A stretch of DNA of 48,174 bases from the NCBI GenBank assembly GCA_017508895.1, contig JAFWRA010000218.1:1-48174 (forward strand). The letters run 5' to 3'. Each line of letters starts with the position of its first letter. Positions within the stretch are counted from its first letter, which is position 1. The stretch comes from Bacteroidales bacterium. Its GTDB lineage: Bacteria > Bacteroidota > Bacteroidia > Bacteroidales > F082. Below are positions 1 through 6,975 of the stretch, piece after piece. Made by a program: the position numbers and the translations under genes. The notes under the pieces were generated by a model, which made no database searches, was not told the DNA's origin, and saw only the letters and a program-made list of their open reading frames with translations.

Positions 1-183
1 CATTGCTTGAAATATCGTACCTCTGATGCTCATTACGGTTTGATAAGCAGGGACGGTAAGAACATCACCCTTCCATTATATTCGAATATTAGTGCAATTA
101 GCGAGGATAGGTATTTGTGTATAGGCATGTGTGGGTCGGTTATTTTGGACGACAAAGGGAATGAATGTGGGGAGAAACAATAA
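1..183 (+). CDS. WG-repeat protein, C-terminal end (5' truncated by window edge)
   Basis: Frame 1 is open from the first base to a TAA at 181-183, giving the last 60 residues of a protein. They closely resemble the end of the intact WG-repeat protein at 4371-5555: both have a CLKY motif, then YGLI/YGLM followed by a D-G-K/N turn, then SVILD-KGNE just before the stop. The two are therefore paralogues. The repeat type (glycine-aromatic turn followed by a D-x-x-G-N turn) is that of WG repeats, which form beta-propeller-like or solenoid surfaces of mostly unknown function. The start, any membrane anchor and most repeats lie outside the window. The 3' flank, including a hairpin, is also shared with the second copy. 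Confidence 0.75.
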   Translation, partial: HCLKYRTSDAHYGLISRDGKNITLPLYSNISAISEDRYLCIGMCGSVILDDKGNECGEKQ

Positions 184-201
184 AGATTATGAGGTTTTCG
201 T

Positions 202-233
202 GGCTGCAAGGCTGTGGGGACAGCTTTGCAGCC
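202..233 (+). terminator. long hairpin after the first WG-repeat gene
   Basis: GGCTGCAA and TTGCAGCC enclose GCTGT-GGGG-ACAGC. If the G/T step between the two stem parts pairs as G-U in RNA, this is a 14-bp stem with a GGGG loop. It starts 19 bases after the stop codon. There is no T run after it (the sequence continues CAAACAAATG), so termination may be weak and the next gene may be reached by read-through. A near-copy followed by a T run lies at 5573-5606. Confidence 0.6.
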
Positions 234-273
234 CAAACAAATGAGATAATGGTGACAATAAAATACTATAGAA

Positions 274-1215
274 ATGAATCAATACATCGTGTCGCAATGG
301 TTTAAGTACAAAGACGACCTGAAGTCGTTCTATGAGAATCGTTTTCCTGACGTGGATGAAATGCAGGAATTGGATTTTGAAGAGCCCCTTTGTGTAGCCG
401 AAATGGGCAAGGAAGTCTTGACAAACTTGCTGAAGTATGTAATCAATAGGGGGAAGGACTCCATTAAACTAAGACTTGTCGACTCAACAGGTCATGGTAT
501 TCCTGATACATGTTGCGTAGACTTTTTTTTCTACTTGAAAGACCGAAATGGATATCCTTGGACTCTCTCCACCTTTTATGGTACGGGTGATACAATAGTG
601 GATTGGAATGGGCTGACGAAAAAGCACTGGCTTACGCTGATGATGCACCTTTCTCTTGGTATGGTCCAAGACTTAAGGAGGTGTAATGAAGGAAGCGGCT
701 CAAGCATTCTTGTGTCGGGCAATGGCTCTTACGTTTGCAGAATCAAATATCTTGTGGATTTGAAGGGGCTGGTCAAACGAAGTAATGTGTCCAGTCTATC
801 GGAGATTTTGGGAGGTATGCCTCGTAAGTCGATAGAGCCTTTGTTTGCACTCATGTCTGTCGGGCAAAGAAAGGAGCTGGAAAATGCCCTTGACGCAGTC
901 ACCGTTGAATGCGAAGAGCTTCAAATTGAAAAAGCTAGCGTCCAGTATCAAAAATGGGTTAGGGCTAAGTTGGGTAAAGAGAGAGCCAAGTTGCTTCTCG
1001 AGAAAATAGCGGAATTCGGTTTAAAGGGTTATTTTGCCATTTGTTTCAGATATGATGAAGGAATCGGGGATCCTCATTATTTTAATGATGAATTCTGCCA
1101 AAGGATGGAGGACTATGGACGTCAGTTCGATGGAAATGATTATTATATCGTTGTAGCCAAAACTTTGTACCACTTGTTGGAGCGTATCGGAAAGACGGGG
1201 TATTGGCTTTGCTGA
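274..1215 (+). CDS. hypothetical protein, 313 aa
   Basis: I do not recognise this protein. It has no signal peptide or membrane segment, so it is probably cytoplasmic. The first 130 residues are acidic and aromatic-rich. A segment around residues 200-250 is rich in E, K, L and A and is probably helical, perhaps coiled coil. The gene follows the truncated WG-repeat gene by 90 bases with a T-tract-less hairpin between them and no clear TAnnTTTG box, so it may be transcribed from upstream. Its setting, a row of unrelated small hypothetical genes beside WG-repeat paralogues, resembles the orphan immunity or accessory arrays near polymorphic-toxin loci. That is an inference from context, not from this sequence. 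Confidence 0.6.
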   Translation: MNQYIVSQWFKYKDDLKSFYENRFPDVDEMQELDFEEPLCVAEMGKEVLTNLLKYVINRGKDSIKLRLVDSTGHGIPDTCCVDFFFYLKDRNGYPWTLSTFYGTGDTIVDWNGLTKKHWLTLMMHLSLGMVQDLRRCNEGSGSSILVSGNGSYVCRIKYLVDLKGLVKRSNVSSLSEILGGMPRKSIEPLFALMSVGQRKELENALDAVTVECEELQIEKASVQYQKWVRAKLGKERAKLLLEKIAEFGLKGYFAICFRYDEGIGDPHYFNDEFCQRMEDYGRQFDGNDYYIVVAKTLYHLLERIGKTGYWLC

Positions 1216-1600
1216 CAGATGGATTTCATAGCGCTTTTTTCGTAGCTTTGTGTTTGGGGCGTTTAATTGTGAATGAAATAATAATAAGGATATTTCTAAA
1301 AATGCATAAAACATTGTGTGTTAAACAATAAAGTAGAAATAATATCGGTATAAGAAAGAGAGAATAGTCAGAGAAGATACAATAAGATAGACAACCGCAT
1401 CCGACGGACACACTGTTGGAGGAGTCGGACAAGGGACAATCGCTGTTTGGCGACAGTACATATGTAGGACAAGGGGAGGCGCCCTTCGGCTCAACCTCTT
1501 GAAAGAGTAATAGGAAACAACAGACAACTCGCTGATACATACATACGCATAAACCGTCAAAAAAATGAGTCAAAAGTTAGTCAAATAGGACAAAAACACA
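1216..1600. other. 385-bp spacer without a convincing gene
   Basis: Mostly AT-rich, with a more GC-rich patch at about 1390-1500. That patch holds an open frame without a start codon (about 1386-1502, translating to ...SLFGDSTYVGQGEAPFG...), which could be a worn gene fragment, but I cannot assign it. Overlapping minus-strand frames here are poor in codon character. A promoter for the next gene begins at 1601. Confidence 0.4.
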
Positions 1601-1608
1601 TAACTTTG
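1601..1608 (+). promoter_or_regulatory. -7 box TAACTTTG
   Basis: Exact match to the Bacteroidota consensus TAnnTTTG. It lies 160 bases before the ATG at 1768. Because an in-frame ATG at 1606 falls inside this box, that upstream start would not be transcribed, which supports the start at 1768. No good TTTG -33 element is obvious. Confidence 0.55.
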
Positions 1609-1767
1609 CACCATGTTGGAAGGACAGCCCAAACGGGACTTCAGCATCCTGCCAACCTGAAAACAAGTAAATCAAGTACAATTAGAAATCCCCTTGTCGA
1701 ATTGAAATTTAAACAAACTCTCAGTTTAAATAGAAGTTGCGCCCGACACGAAATTAGGGAGAGGAAT

Positions 1768-2175
1768 ATGTCATTCGATTATCTATCAGACATCTTTGGA
1801 AAACTAAGGAAAAAGAAGACTCGCTTCTATGATGTGGAGAGAAAAGCAATTGAGCTGCTTAAATCTTTTGTGGATGGTTCTATCAACTCGCGTGATTTTG
1901 CCGTTGCCTTCGATGATGTAAGGGTGGATTTTTATAAACTTGTCAGAATCAATGGAGAGGCAACTATAGATGAAGATACTCCATTATGGATGAACAGCTT
2001 TTTTGGTTTCCATTTCATGGATTGGTATAAGTTTCAGCAAGTGAAATGGTATTTTGAGGATCATCCTGAAGAATTGACGGATGAAAGAAGAGAAAAACTC
2101 GACCAGCTGAATTCAAATGGTTATGACGAGAAATTCATGGAAATCTGTAATACCATTTTGAAGGAGCTGAAATAA
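1768..2175 (+). CDS. small hypothetical protein, 135 aa (possible immunity-type protein)
   Basis: The open frame extends back to 1606, but the start at 1768 is chosen because GGGAGAGG lies just upstream of it and the promoter box overlaps the earlier ATG. The protein is short, soluble and predicted helical, with an acidic and aromatic middle (residues about 40-100). The N-terminal pattern of a helix, then ELLKSFVDG, then a short aspartate/phenylalanine-rich helix, is reminiscent of small colicin/CDI-type immunity proteins. I cannot make a firm family assignment. Its neighbours are unrelated hypothetical genes on the same strand, and the next start is 38 bases downstream. Confidence 0.6.
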   Translation: MSFDYLSDIFGKLRKKKTRFYDVERKAIELLKSFVDGSINSRDFAVAFDDVRVDFYKLVRINGEATIDEDTPLWMNSFFGFHFMDWYKFQQVKWYFEDHPEELTDERREKLDQLNSNGYDEKFMEICNTILKELK

Positions 2176-2212
2176 AGGGGCAATAGAATCATGTGATAGG
2201 AAAAATAAGGAT

Positions 2213-2836
2213 ATGAGATTTGGAAAACACTTATTTTTGCAAAATAATAATGAAACTATGACTATTCAAGAAACCTTACATCAATCACTAATGGAAATCT
2301 TCTCGGATGAGATAGATAAGGGATTCTTCCTTTTTGTCAAAAGAGAGTCCAACAACAATATGTTGATAGGGAATACTTCTAATGTTCCGGAAAACATTCG
2401 AATTAATGGTAATATTGACTCATTGGATGTTTTTTCATCGATTTATCCAGAATCCATAAAAGGAATGGCCGTTATTTCAGAACATGTGACTTATTGGTTT
2501 AAAATTGTCGACAACGATCATTTTGAGATTCGAAGCAGTAGTAATCTGTTAGGGAGATCAACTTTAACCCTTCTCAAGATAGAGAGAACTGGGGTCGACA
2601 ATTGGTTTGTTAAAAAATGCATTCCTTGTGCCATTATTCCCGAAAGTGTCATTATAAAGGGTGATTTTGAGATGGCTCAAGGTGTTTTTGGCTTTCTGGC
2701 TGATTATGGAAATCCATATAAACATGACGAAGATGGCTTATGCAGAAGTTATCATTCTTATAATATTCTCATCAATGTAACAAATGCGGTTTTATATGTT
2801 ATAGGGAATGCTTGGCTCTACTTTCCAGATTTTTAG
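2213..2836 (+). CDS. hypothetical protein, 207 aa
   Basis: Not recognised. No signal peptide or transmembrane segment is obvious. Beta-rich stretches alternate with acidic loops, and the C-terminus is hydrophobic and aromatic. The start at 2213 has AAGGAT just before it. A second candidate start is the ATG at 2258 (MTIQETLHQ), because a TATTTTTG sequence matching the -7 consensus occurs at 2232-2239, inside the longer reading frame. If that promoter is used, only the shorter 192-residue form could be made from it. The gene sits between two other short genes of the accessory row, and the hydrolase gene follows after 54 bases. Confidence 0.55.
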   Translation: MRFGKHLFLQNNNETMTIQETLHQSLMEIFSDEIDKGFFLFVKRESNNNMLIGNTSNVPENIRINGNIDSLDVFSSIYPESIKGMAVISEHVTYWFKIVDNDHFEIRSSSNLLGRSTLTLLKIERTGVDNWFVKKCIPCAIIPESVIIKGDFEMAQGVFGFLADYGNPYKHDEDGLCRSYHSYNILINVTNAVLYVIGNAWLYFPDF

Positions 2837-2890
2837 GAACACGATTATGACCCTGATAAAGGAACATTTTCAACTGGGGTTTATTGAACA

Positions 2891-3469
2891 ATGAAGAAAC
2901 TGATTTACTTTCATGGTTTCGGTTCATCAGGTGAAGGTAGTACGGTGAAAACACTTCGGGAATTGTTGCCCGACTGGATAGTGTTGGCACCGGACATTCC
3001 TATTGATCCGAAAGAGGCATTGCCGTTTTTGAAAGTTTTATGCCAAACAGAACGACCTGACATCGTTGTTGGGACCAGCATGGGCGGCATGTACGCCCAA
3101 CAAATGCGAGGTTTCAGACGCATTTGCGTCAATCCAGCTTTCTACATGTCGAAGCAAAGCAAAGCACTCAAAGAAGGCACATTTGAGTTTTTCAATCCTC
3201 GGAAAGATGACGCAAAGACATTCACCATCACGCATGAAACAATCGAGCACTTTTCAGAAATGGAAACTCATCAGTTTGATGGCATCACAGAAAAAGAGCA
3301 GGAGATTGTCTATGGGCTTTTTGGTGATGAAGACACTACTGTTAATTGTGAGGAGGTCTTTTTGCAGCATTACAAAAATATTATCCATTTCCATGGTGAG
3401 CATAGACTGAACCGCCAAGACGTTGAGGAAGTGATGGCTCCATTAATTCGGGAATTGGCAAATTGTTGA
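2891..3469 (+). CDS. YqiA/YcfP-like alpha/beta hydrolase, 192 aa
   Basis: A compact alpha/beta-hydrolase of the YqiA (UPF0227) type. The N-terminus MKKLIYFHGFGSS is the first strand and oxyanion loop. The nucleophile elbow G-T-S-M-G-G places the catalytic serine at residue 63. A candidate acid lies in FGDEDTTV (D146 or D148), and the catalytic histidine is H171 in HGEHR, the expected order for this fold. The length matches the family. YqiA-type enzymes act on small acyl or CoA esters in the cytoplasm; the natural substrate here is unknown. It follows the previous gene by 54 bases with no obvious own promoter. Confidence 0.8.
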   Translation: MKKLIYFHGFGSSGEGSTVKTLRELLPDWIVLAPDIPIDPKEALPFLKVLCQTERPDIVVGTSMGGMYAQQMRGFRRICVNPAFYMSKQSKALKEGTFEFFNPRKDDAKTFTITHETIEHFSEMETHQFDGITEKEQEIVYGLFGDEDTTVNCEEVFLQHYKNIIHFHGEHRLNRQDVEEVMAPLIRELANC

Positions 3470-3581
3470 TTTTGAATGGGAAACCATCCTTCCTTTAAAG
3501 TCATGAAAAACAAAAACATATTTTTTATGAGCGTAAAGAAAAAAATCAATAATTATAGTGGCGAATAAAGAAACTATTATA

Positions 3582-3589
3582 TAATTTTG
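3582..3589 (+). promoter_or_regulatory. -7 box TAATTTTG
   Basis: Exact TAnnTTTG match followed by GCAGCGAC, the usual style of a transcription start in this phylum. It points into a 500-bp stretch with no convincing coding sequence. The first ATG after it (3629) opens a frame of only seven codons. Confidence 0.45.
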
Positions 3590-3697
3590 CAGCGACAAAT
3601 AATTATGATAGAATATCATTAATAATAAATGAGTTTTTTTTGTAATATATAACACATAAATTGTTGAAATATGGTGACTTAATGTAAAGGTCATTCG

Positions 3698-4020
3698 ACC
3701 GTATATAGGATTTGTAATAATATAGTACTAGGTTTCGCATCGAAAATCGGATGTGGAAAGTGGTGTCTAAGGGTATAACTATATACGGTTATGTACAAAA
3801 AAAACCGAAATAGTCTTATTCATAAACGCCTCACAATCGAGGCGAAATCTAATGTTGTCATCCGGTGGGTGAGGACAGGTTGCTGGCATTGTCGGCTGTT
3901 CGTCTCTCTGTTCAAACCCAGCAAGTGCAGCATTGCTTTGCTGCGCTTTAGTACTTTTTATTATCAATCCTATTGGCCAAAGGAGGCCAAGACGGTGTCC
4001 CGTATTCGGACACCGGGCAT
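3698..4020. other. hairpin-rich intergenic element, possible structured RNA or MITE
   Basis: The stretch from 3470 to 4092 lacks a credible gene but contains ordered inverted repeats. ACCGTATATAG at 3698-3708 pairs perfectly with CTATATACGGT at 3779-3789. CGCCTC/GAGGCG lies at 3827-3844. A 10-bp stem with one G-U pair lies at 3923-3948. TTGGCC/GGCCAA lies at 3973-3990. CGGTGTCC/GGACACCG lies at 3993-4015. An open frame runs through on each strand, but both are simply uninterrupted across the stems. With a promoter box at 3582 upstream, a non-coding RNA or a leader for the 4093 frame is possible. A non-autonomous mobile element is the alternative. Confidence 0.4.
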
Positions 4021-4092
4021 TGCTATGCATGCTCTGTCCTCCAGTTTAGAAAAGTTACTTGATTTGATAATAAACCAATTACAATTGAGAAA

Positions 4093-4317
4093 ATGATGCT
4101 TAATTTGAATAGGGAGTTTGCCATGCTTTCGAAATTGACGAATGCAGCGTTCCCAATACCTATCAAAACCGATGAAGCCTTGCTGAAGAAAGTGCTTTCA
4201 GCCACTCGTCCCTCTGTCACAACCGAGGAGTTGCGGCAATACAGGAGGATCTGGGACGAATTCATGAACAAAAACACGACCCAGCGCCAGACCATAGGAT
4301 ATCGCGTGTTCAATTGA
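4093..4317 (+). pseudogene. short frame resembling the C-terminal tail of an AAA ATPase
   Basis: Seventy-four codons. The centre reads like the last helices of AAA ATPases of the Cdc48/Vps4 type: a segment ALLKKVLSATRPSVT followed by an E-E-L-x-x-Y-x-x-I-W-x-x-F helix, the usual R-P-S-V-x-x-E-D/E-L-x-x-Y signature. No Walker A, Walker B or arginine-finger region is present upstream; instead there is the hairpin-rich element. The simplest reading is a remnant left after deletion of the main body. A small stand-alone protein cannot be excluded, since the frame is intact with an ATG start. The family call rests on this one motif. Confidence 0.4.
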
Positions 4318-4370
4318 TACCACAATGAAACAAATTGAAATCAAAAAGTAATATTTCACTAACCATCTAA

Positions 4371-5555
4371 ATGATTAAACTTATGAGAAGAAAAGAAAAA
4401 AAAGGCAAGTCCTCCACCACCTTTGGCAGAGGCATCAAGAAAGCTGCCCGCTGGGTGGCACGCATGTTCGGCTACAAGGCCGAGAACAAGTTCGCACGCG
4501 GTTTGTGGTATGTGTTTGCCACAAGTGCTGCCGCTTTGACACTGTATTTTGCTGTGGCGCTCACTATCGTAATCATCGATGGTGTTGGCGATATCATTAT
4601 TGACTACAGGTATCATCGCATGGATCACAGTCTAACCTATCTGCATGATTTCAGCAACGAGTATGTCAGCCCCTATGTCATCTATCACAGCAGCTGCCCT
4701 ACCTACCTCTACAACACAACCACGGGCCGACGCACGGCGACAGACATTCGCTGGATTTGCAAGTCGTCGGATGGCGACAGTCTAGCCTGTTTCTCTACCG
4801 TTGAGGAGCGAAAGCGCGGCTACTTCAACCGCTTCACGGGAGAGGTGGTCATTCCTGCGCAATATCAGAAAGCATGGATCTTCTCAGAAGGTATGGCTTG
4901 CGTTTATGATAAAGGAATGGTTCACTTTATCGACCATAAAGGACAAACTTTGATGGGCAAGGAATTCCCTTACACTGAGCGCATTGATGACTATTGCTTC
5001 CATAACGGCTTATGTTCAATCTTGGGTGACAACAACCGTATCGGTCTTATTGACAAACAAGGCAATTGGGTGGTCGATCCCGAGTACTATCAGATGGTAT
5101 ATGACACGAAAGGTTTCTGGTTAGTTCAAGACCGCGAGTGGAATTATGGCTTGCTGGATGCGAAAGGTCAGGTGCTTCTGCCCATCGAGTACGACAACAT
5201 CACCATCCACCATGGAGATAGCTGCATCTTTGTGCGCCGTCTTGACCGTCTCAACCAGGTGTTGGACTTTGAATGCAACATCATCAATCCATGCAATTTC
5301 GATGAGGTCGAGAAAATGGAGTATTCCACCGATGAGTATGATGAAGAAGGAATTCTGAAATCTGCTACGGCCAATTGTCTGAAGTACGAAACCTTCGAAG
5401 GGTATTATGGCTTGATGGACAAGGATGGCAATATCATTACGCCGCCTTCGTATTCCCGCATCACTGCTATCGGCAAAGACCGTTACCATTGTGATGGCCC
5501 TAATGGCTCGGTGATTTTGGACAGCAAAGGGAATGAAGTAGGGGAGAAACTGTAA
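4371..5555 (+). CDS. membrane-anchored WG-repeat protein, 394 aa
   Basis: Residues 1-45 are strongly basic and are followed by one hydrophobic segment (about 48-72, ending in IVIIDGVGDIII), so the protein is probably an inner-membrane protein with a large exported domain. The rest holds degenerate WG repeats: units with a Y-G-L/F turn and a D-x-x-G turn, for example near FNRFTGE, FIDHKGQ, LIDKQGNW, LLDAKGQ and LMDKDGN. WG-repeat proteins are common in Bacteroidota and have no agreed function. The last 60 residues match the truncated gene at 1-183, making the two paralogues that bracket the small-gene row. ATG 4383 (residue 5) is an alternative start. Confidence 0.8.
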   Translation: MIKLMRRKEKKGKSSTTFGRGIKKAARWVARMFGYKAENKFARGLWYVFATSAAALTLYFAVALTIVIIDGVGDIIIDYRYHRMDHSLTYLHDFSNEYVSPYVIYHSSCPTYLYNTTTGRRTATDIRWICKSSDGDSLACFSTVEERKRGYFNRFTGEVVIPAQYQKAWIFSEGMACVYDKGMVHFIDHKGQTLMGKEFPYTERIDDYCFHNGLCSILGDNNRIGLIDKQGNWVVDPEYYQMVYDTKGFWLVQDREWNYGLLDAKGQVLLPIEYDNITIHHGDSCIFVRRLDRLNQVLDFECNIINPCNFDEVEKMEYSTDEYDEEGILKSATANCLKYETFEGYYGLMDKDGNIITPPSYSRITAIGKDRYHCDGPNGSVILDSKGNEVGEKL

Positions 5556-5572
5556 AGATTATGAAATTAGCG

Positions 5573-5616
5573 GGGTTGCAAGGCTGTGGGGACGGCTTTG
5601 CAGCCCTTCTTTTTTA
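5573..5616 (+). terminator. rho-independent terminator, copy of the 202-233 hairpin
   Basis: GGGTTGCAA and TTGCAGCCC flank GCTGT-GGGG-ACGGC, followed at once by a T-rich run (TTCTTTTTT). It differs from the 202-233 copy at two stem positions (C to T, A to G), and both changes still pair as G-U in RNA. The stem thus tolerates change while keeping its fold. Confidence 0.8.
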
Positions 5617-5626
5617 TAAAAATGTA

Positions 5627-5634
5627 TATCTTTG
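5627..5634 (+). promoter_or_regulatory. -7 box TATCTTTG
   Basis: Exact TAnnTTTG match, 11 bases after the terminator T run and 16 bases before the ATG at 5650. A TTG at 5632 lies inside the box, so it cannot be the start of the following gene. Confidence 0.6.
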
Positions 5635-5649
5635 CACTTTCCAAATGAA

Positions 5650-5853
5650 ATGAAAACCATGAAATCCAACTCCAAAAAGCCCAAGAAAAAGCATTTCAGT
5701 AACCTGAAATCCTTACTCAAAGCCGACCGCGAGAAGGAAATCGAGCAGTACGGCAAGCAGGTCAGTATGAGACCATCGAAAGTGCACAAGTCGAAGAAGG
5801 ACTACGACAGGAAACAGAATAGAATGGCTGAAAAAGATGTAGATAATGATTGA
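5650..5853 (+). CDS. small highly basic protein, 67 aa
   Basis: A lysine/arginine-rich, hydrophilic protein, with patches such as SKKPKKKHFS and KVHKSKKDYDRK and a likely central helix. It has no signal peptide or membrane segment. The charge suggests RNA, ribosome or nucleoid binding, but no family is recognised. ATG 5650 is preferred because it is the first start downstream of the promoter box at 5627-5634; ATG 5659 is possible. The 3' end overlaps the start of the metallophosphoesterase gene by 8 bases, which implies translational coupling and one operon. Confidence 0.65.
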   Translation: MKTMKSNSKKPKKKHFSNLKSLLKADREKEIEQYGKQVSMRPSKVHKSKKDYDRKQNRMAEKDVDND

Positions 5854-6568
5854 AATGGATCAGCGCATCATAATCATCCCCGATCTTCACGGAAGGGAGT
5901 TCTGGCGGGAAGTGGTAGGTGGGCTGCCAGCGGATGCAAGGGTGGTGTTTCTCGGCGACTACCTGGATCCATACGAGAACGAATGGATTTATTGGACGGA
6001 TGCTTTCAAGAGCCTTCAAGACCTCATTGCTTTGAAGAAAGCTCATGCTGAACAAGTTACATTGCTATGGGGGAATCATGATTTGCACTATCTGTTTCCC
6101 TCGTTGCAGGGGAGCCGGTATAATGAATACAAAGCGGATGTGATCAGGACGACGTTCGATGCGAATTTGGATTGCTTTCAAATGGCTGTCGAATATGCCG
6201 TTGGTGGGAAAAGATACCTTTTCTCCCATGCGGGTGTCCATCCTGAATGGCTGAAAAAACATTCTAGTCTGTTTGGCCCAGCCGATGAGATAACTGCGGT
6301 AACCTTTAACCAACTGATGTTTATGGATGAGTTTGTCGAAGCTTTAAGTGATGTCTCTGCCTTGCGAGGTGGATGGAGTCGTGTCGGGAGCATGATTTGG
6401 GCGGATATTGACGAATTTGCAGGAACAAAAGTGAATGAATCGGAAATGTTCCAGATCTGCGGTCATACTAAATGTCCAAATGGCCAACCCAAAGTCTTAG
6501 GAAATGTGATTTGCGTGGATTGTCAAAAGGCGTTTTTGCTGTCGGAAATGGGAGTTGTAGGTTTTTAA
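5846..6568 (+). CDS. calcineurin-like metallophosphoesterase, 240 aa
   Basis: All metal-binding motifs of the family are in order: D13-L-H15-G, G-D38-Y-L-D, G-N77-H78-D, H128 in SHAGVH, and G-H207-T near the C-terminus. These bind a dinuclear metal centre that hydrolyses phosphoesters. It has no signal peptide, so it is cytoplasmic. The SHAGVH and GHT motifs resemble the serine/threonine protein phosphatase/Ap4A hydrolase branch more than the nuclease branch; the substrate is unknown. The start overlaps the end of the basic small protein, and ATG 5855 is an alternative. The following 400 bases hold only a remnant. Confidence 0.85.
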   Translation: MIEMDQRIIIIPDLHGREFWREVVGGLPADARVVFLGDYLDPYENEWIYWTDAFKSLQDLIALKKAHAEQVTLLWGNHDLHYLFPSLQGSRYNEYKADVIRTTFDANLDCFQMAVEYAVGGKRYLFSHAGVHPEWLKKHSSLFGPADEITAVTFNQLMFMDEFVEALSDVSALRGGWSRVGSMIWADIDEFAGTKVNESEMFQICGHTKCPNGQPKVLGNVICVDCQKAFLLSEMGVVGF

Positions 6569-6650
6569 TATGTCGAAGAAGGAATGCAACAGGAAATGAA
6601 ACAAGGTTTATAAAAGTGAGATGGCATAGTAAATATTCAATATTTTATAC

Positions 6651-6691
6651 TATACTTTGAAATAATTCTAAATTTTCACAAAGTATACTTT
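6651..6691. repeat. inverted repeat TATACTTTG / CAAAGTATA with overlapping palindrome
   Basis: TATACTTTG (6651-6659) and CAAAGTATA (6679-6687) form a perfect 9-bp inverted repeat. The second half is also the left part of the 12-bp palindrome AAAGTATACTTT (6680-6691). The arrangement of three TATACTT half-sites looks like a dimeric-repressor operator. It lies just upstream of the ATPase remnant at 6707, whose promoter it may once have controlled. Confidence 0.45.
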
Positions 6692-6706
6692 ATGATATAG
6701 GTATGA

Positions 6707-6874
6707 CGCGATGACGCGGATACATACGACCGTGAGGTGGGCGGACTTATAAAGTTCCTCAAGGCTTTTAAGAAGTACCAGGGGATTATTGTGACTTGGG
6801 ATACTGAACGCCAAATTGAAGAAAACGGATTAACCATTAATGCTATTCCTGTATGGAAGTGGCTGTTAGTCTGA
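6707..6874 (+). pseudogene. C-terminal remnant of an AAA (DUF4143-type) ATPase
   Basis: Fifty-five codons in frame, closed upstream by TGA at 6704. The translation contains DREVGGLIKFLKAF, then IIVTWDTERQIEENG, and ends in IPVWKWLLV before the stop. This is the typical ending of the DUF4143/AAA_14 ATPases common in Bacteroidota (R-E-x-x-x-L-I-x-x-L, I-x-T-x-D, E-I-E-x-x-G, I-P-V/A-W-K-W-L-L). The ATPase domain and start codon are absent, so the piece cannot be functional. An 8-bp direct repeat (ATGACGCG twice, 6703-6718) marks its left edge and could be the deletion scar. Confidence 0.6.
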
Positions 6875-6911
6875 TATCTTGGCTCACCAAAAAGGATTCT
6901 GAGTTTTTAGG

Positions 6912-6940
6912 TTTGTGTAATTGTTTTTTCCGTAAATTTG
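6912..6940 (+). promoter_or_regulatory. promoter of the transketolase operon
   Basis: TTTG at 6912-6915 and TAAATTTG at 6933-6940, separated by 17 bases, match the Bacteroidota -33 and -7 elements (the spacer is slightly short of the usual 19-21). The transketolase ATG is 36 bases downstream. Confidence 0.65.
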
Positions 6941-6975
6941 CAGTCAGATTTTTGTAAAACAAATACACTTCCAAT

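Noticed and set aside
3791..4096. 101-codon plus-strand frame and overlapping minus-strand frame 3779-4030
   Set aside because: Both run through four hairpins, and the compositions (C, W, S, K-rich) do not look like protein. The structure explains the region better.
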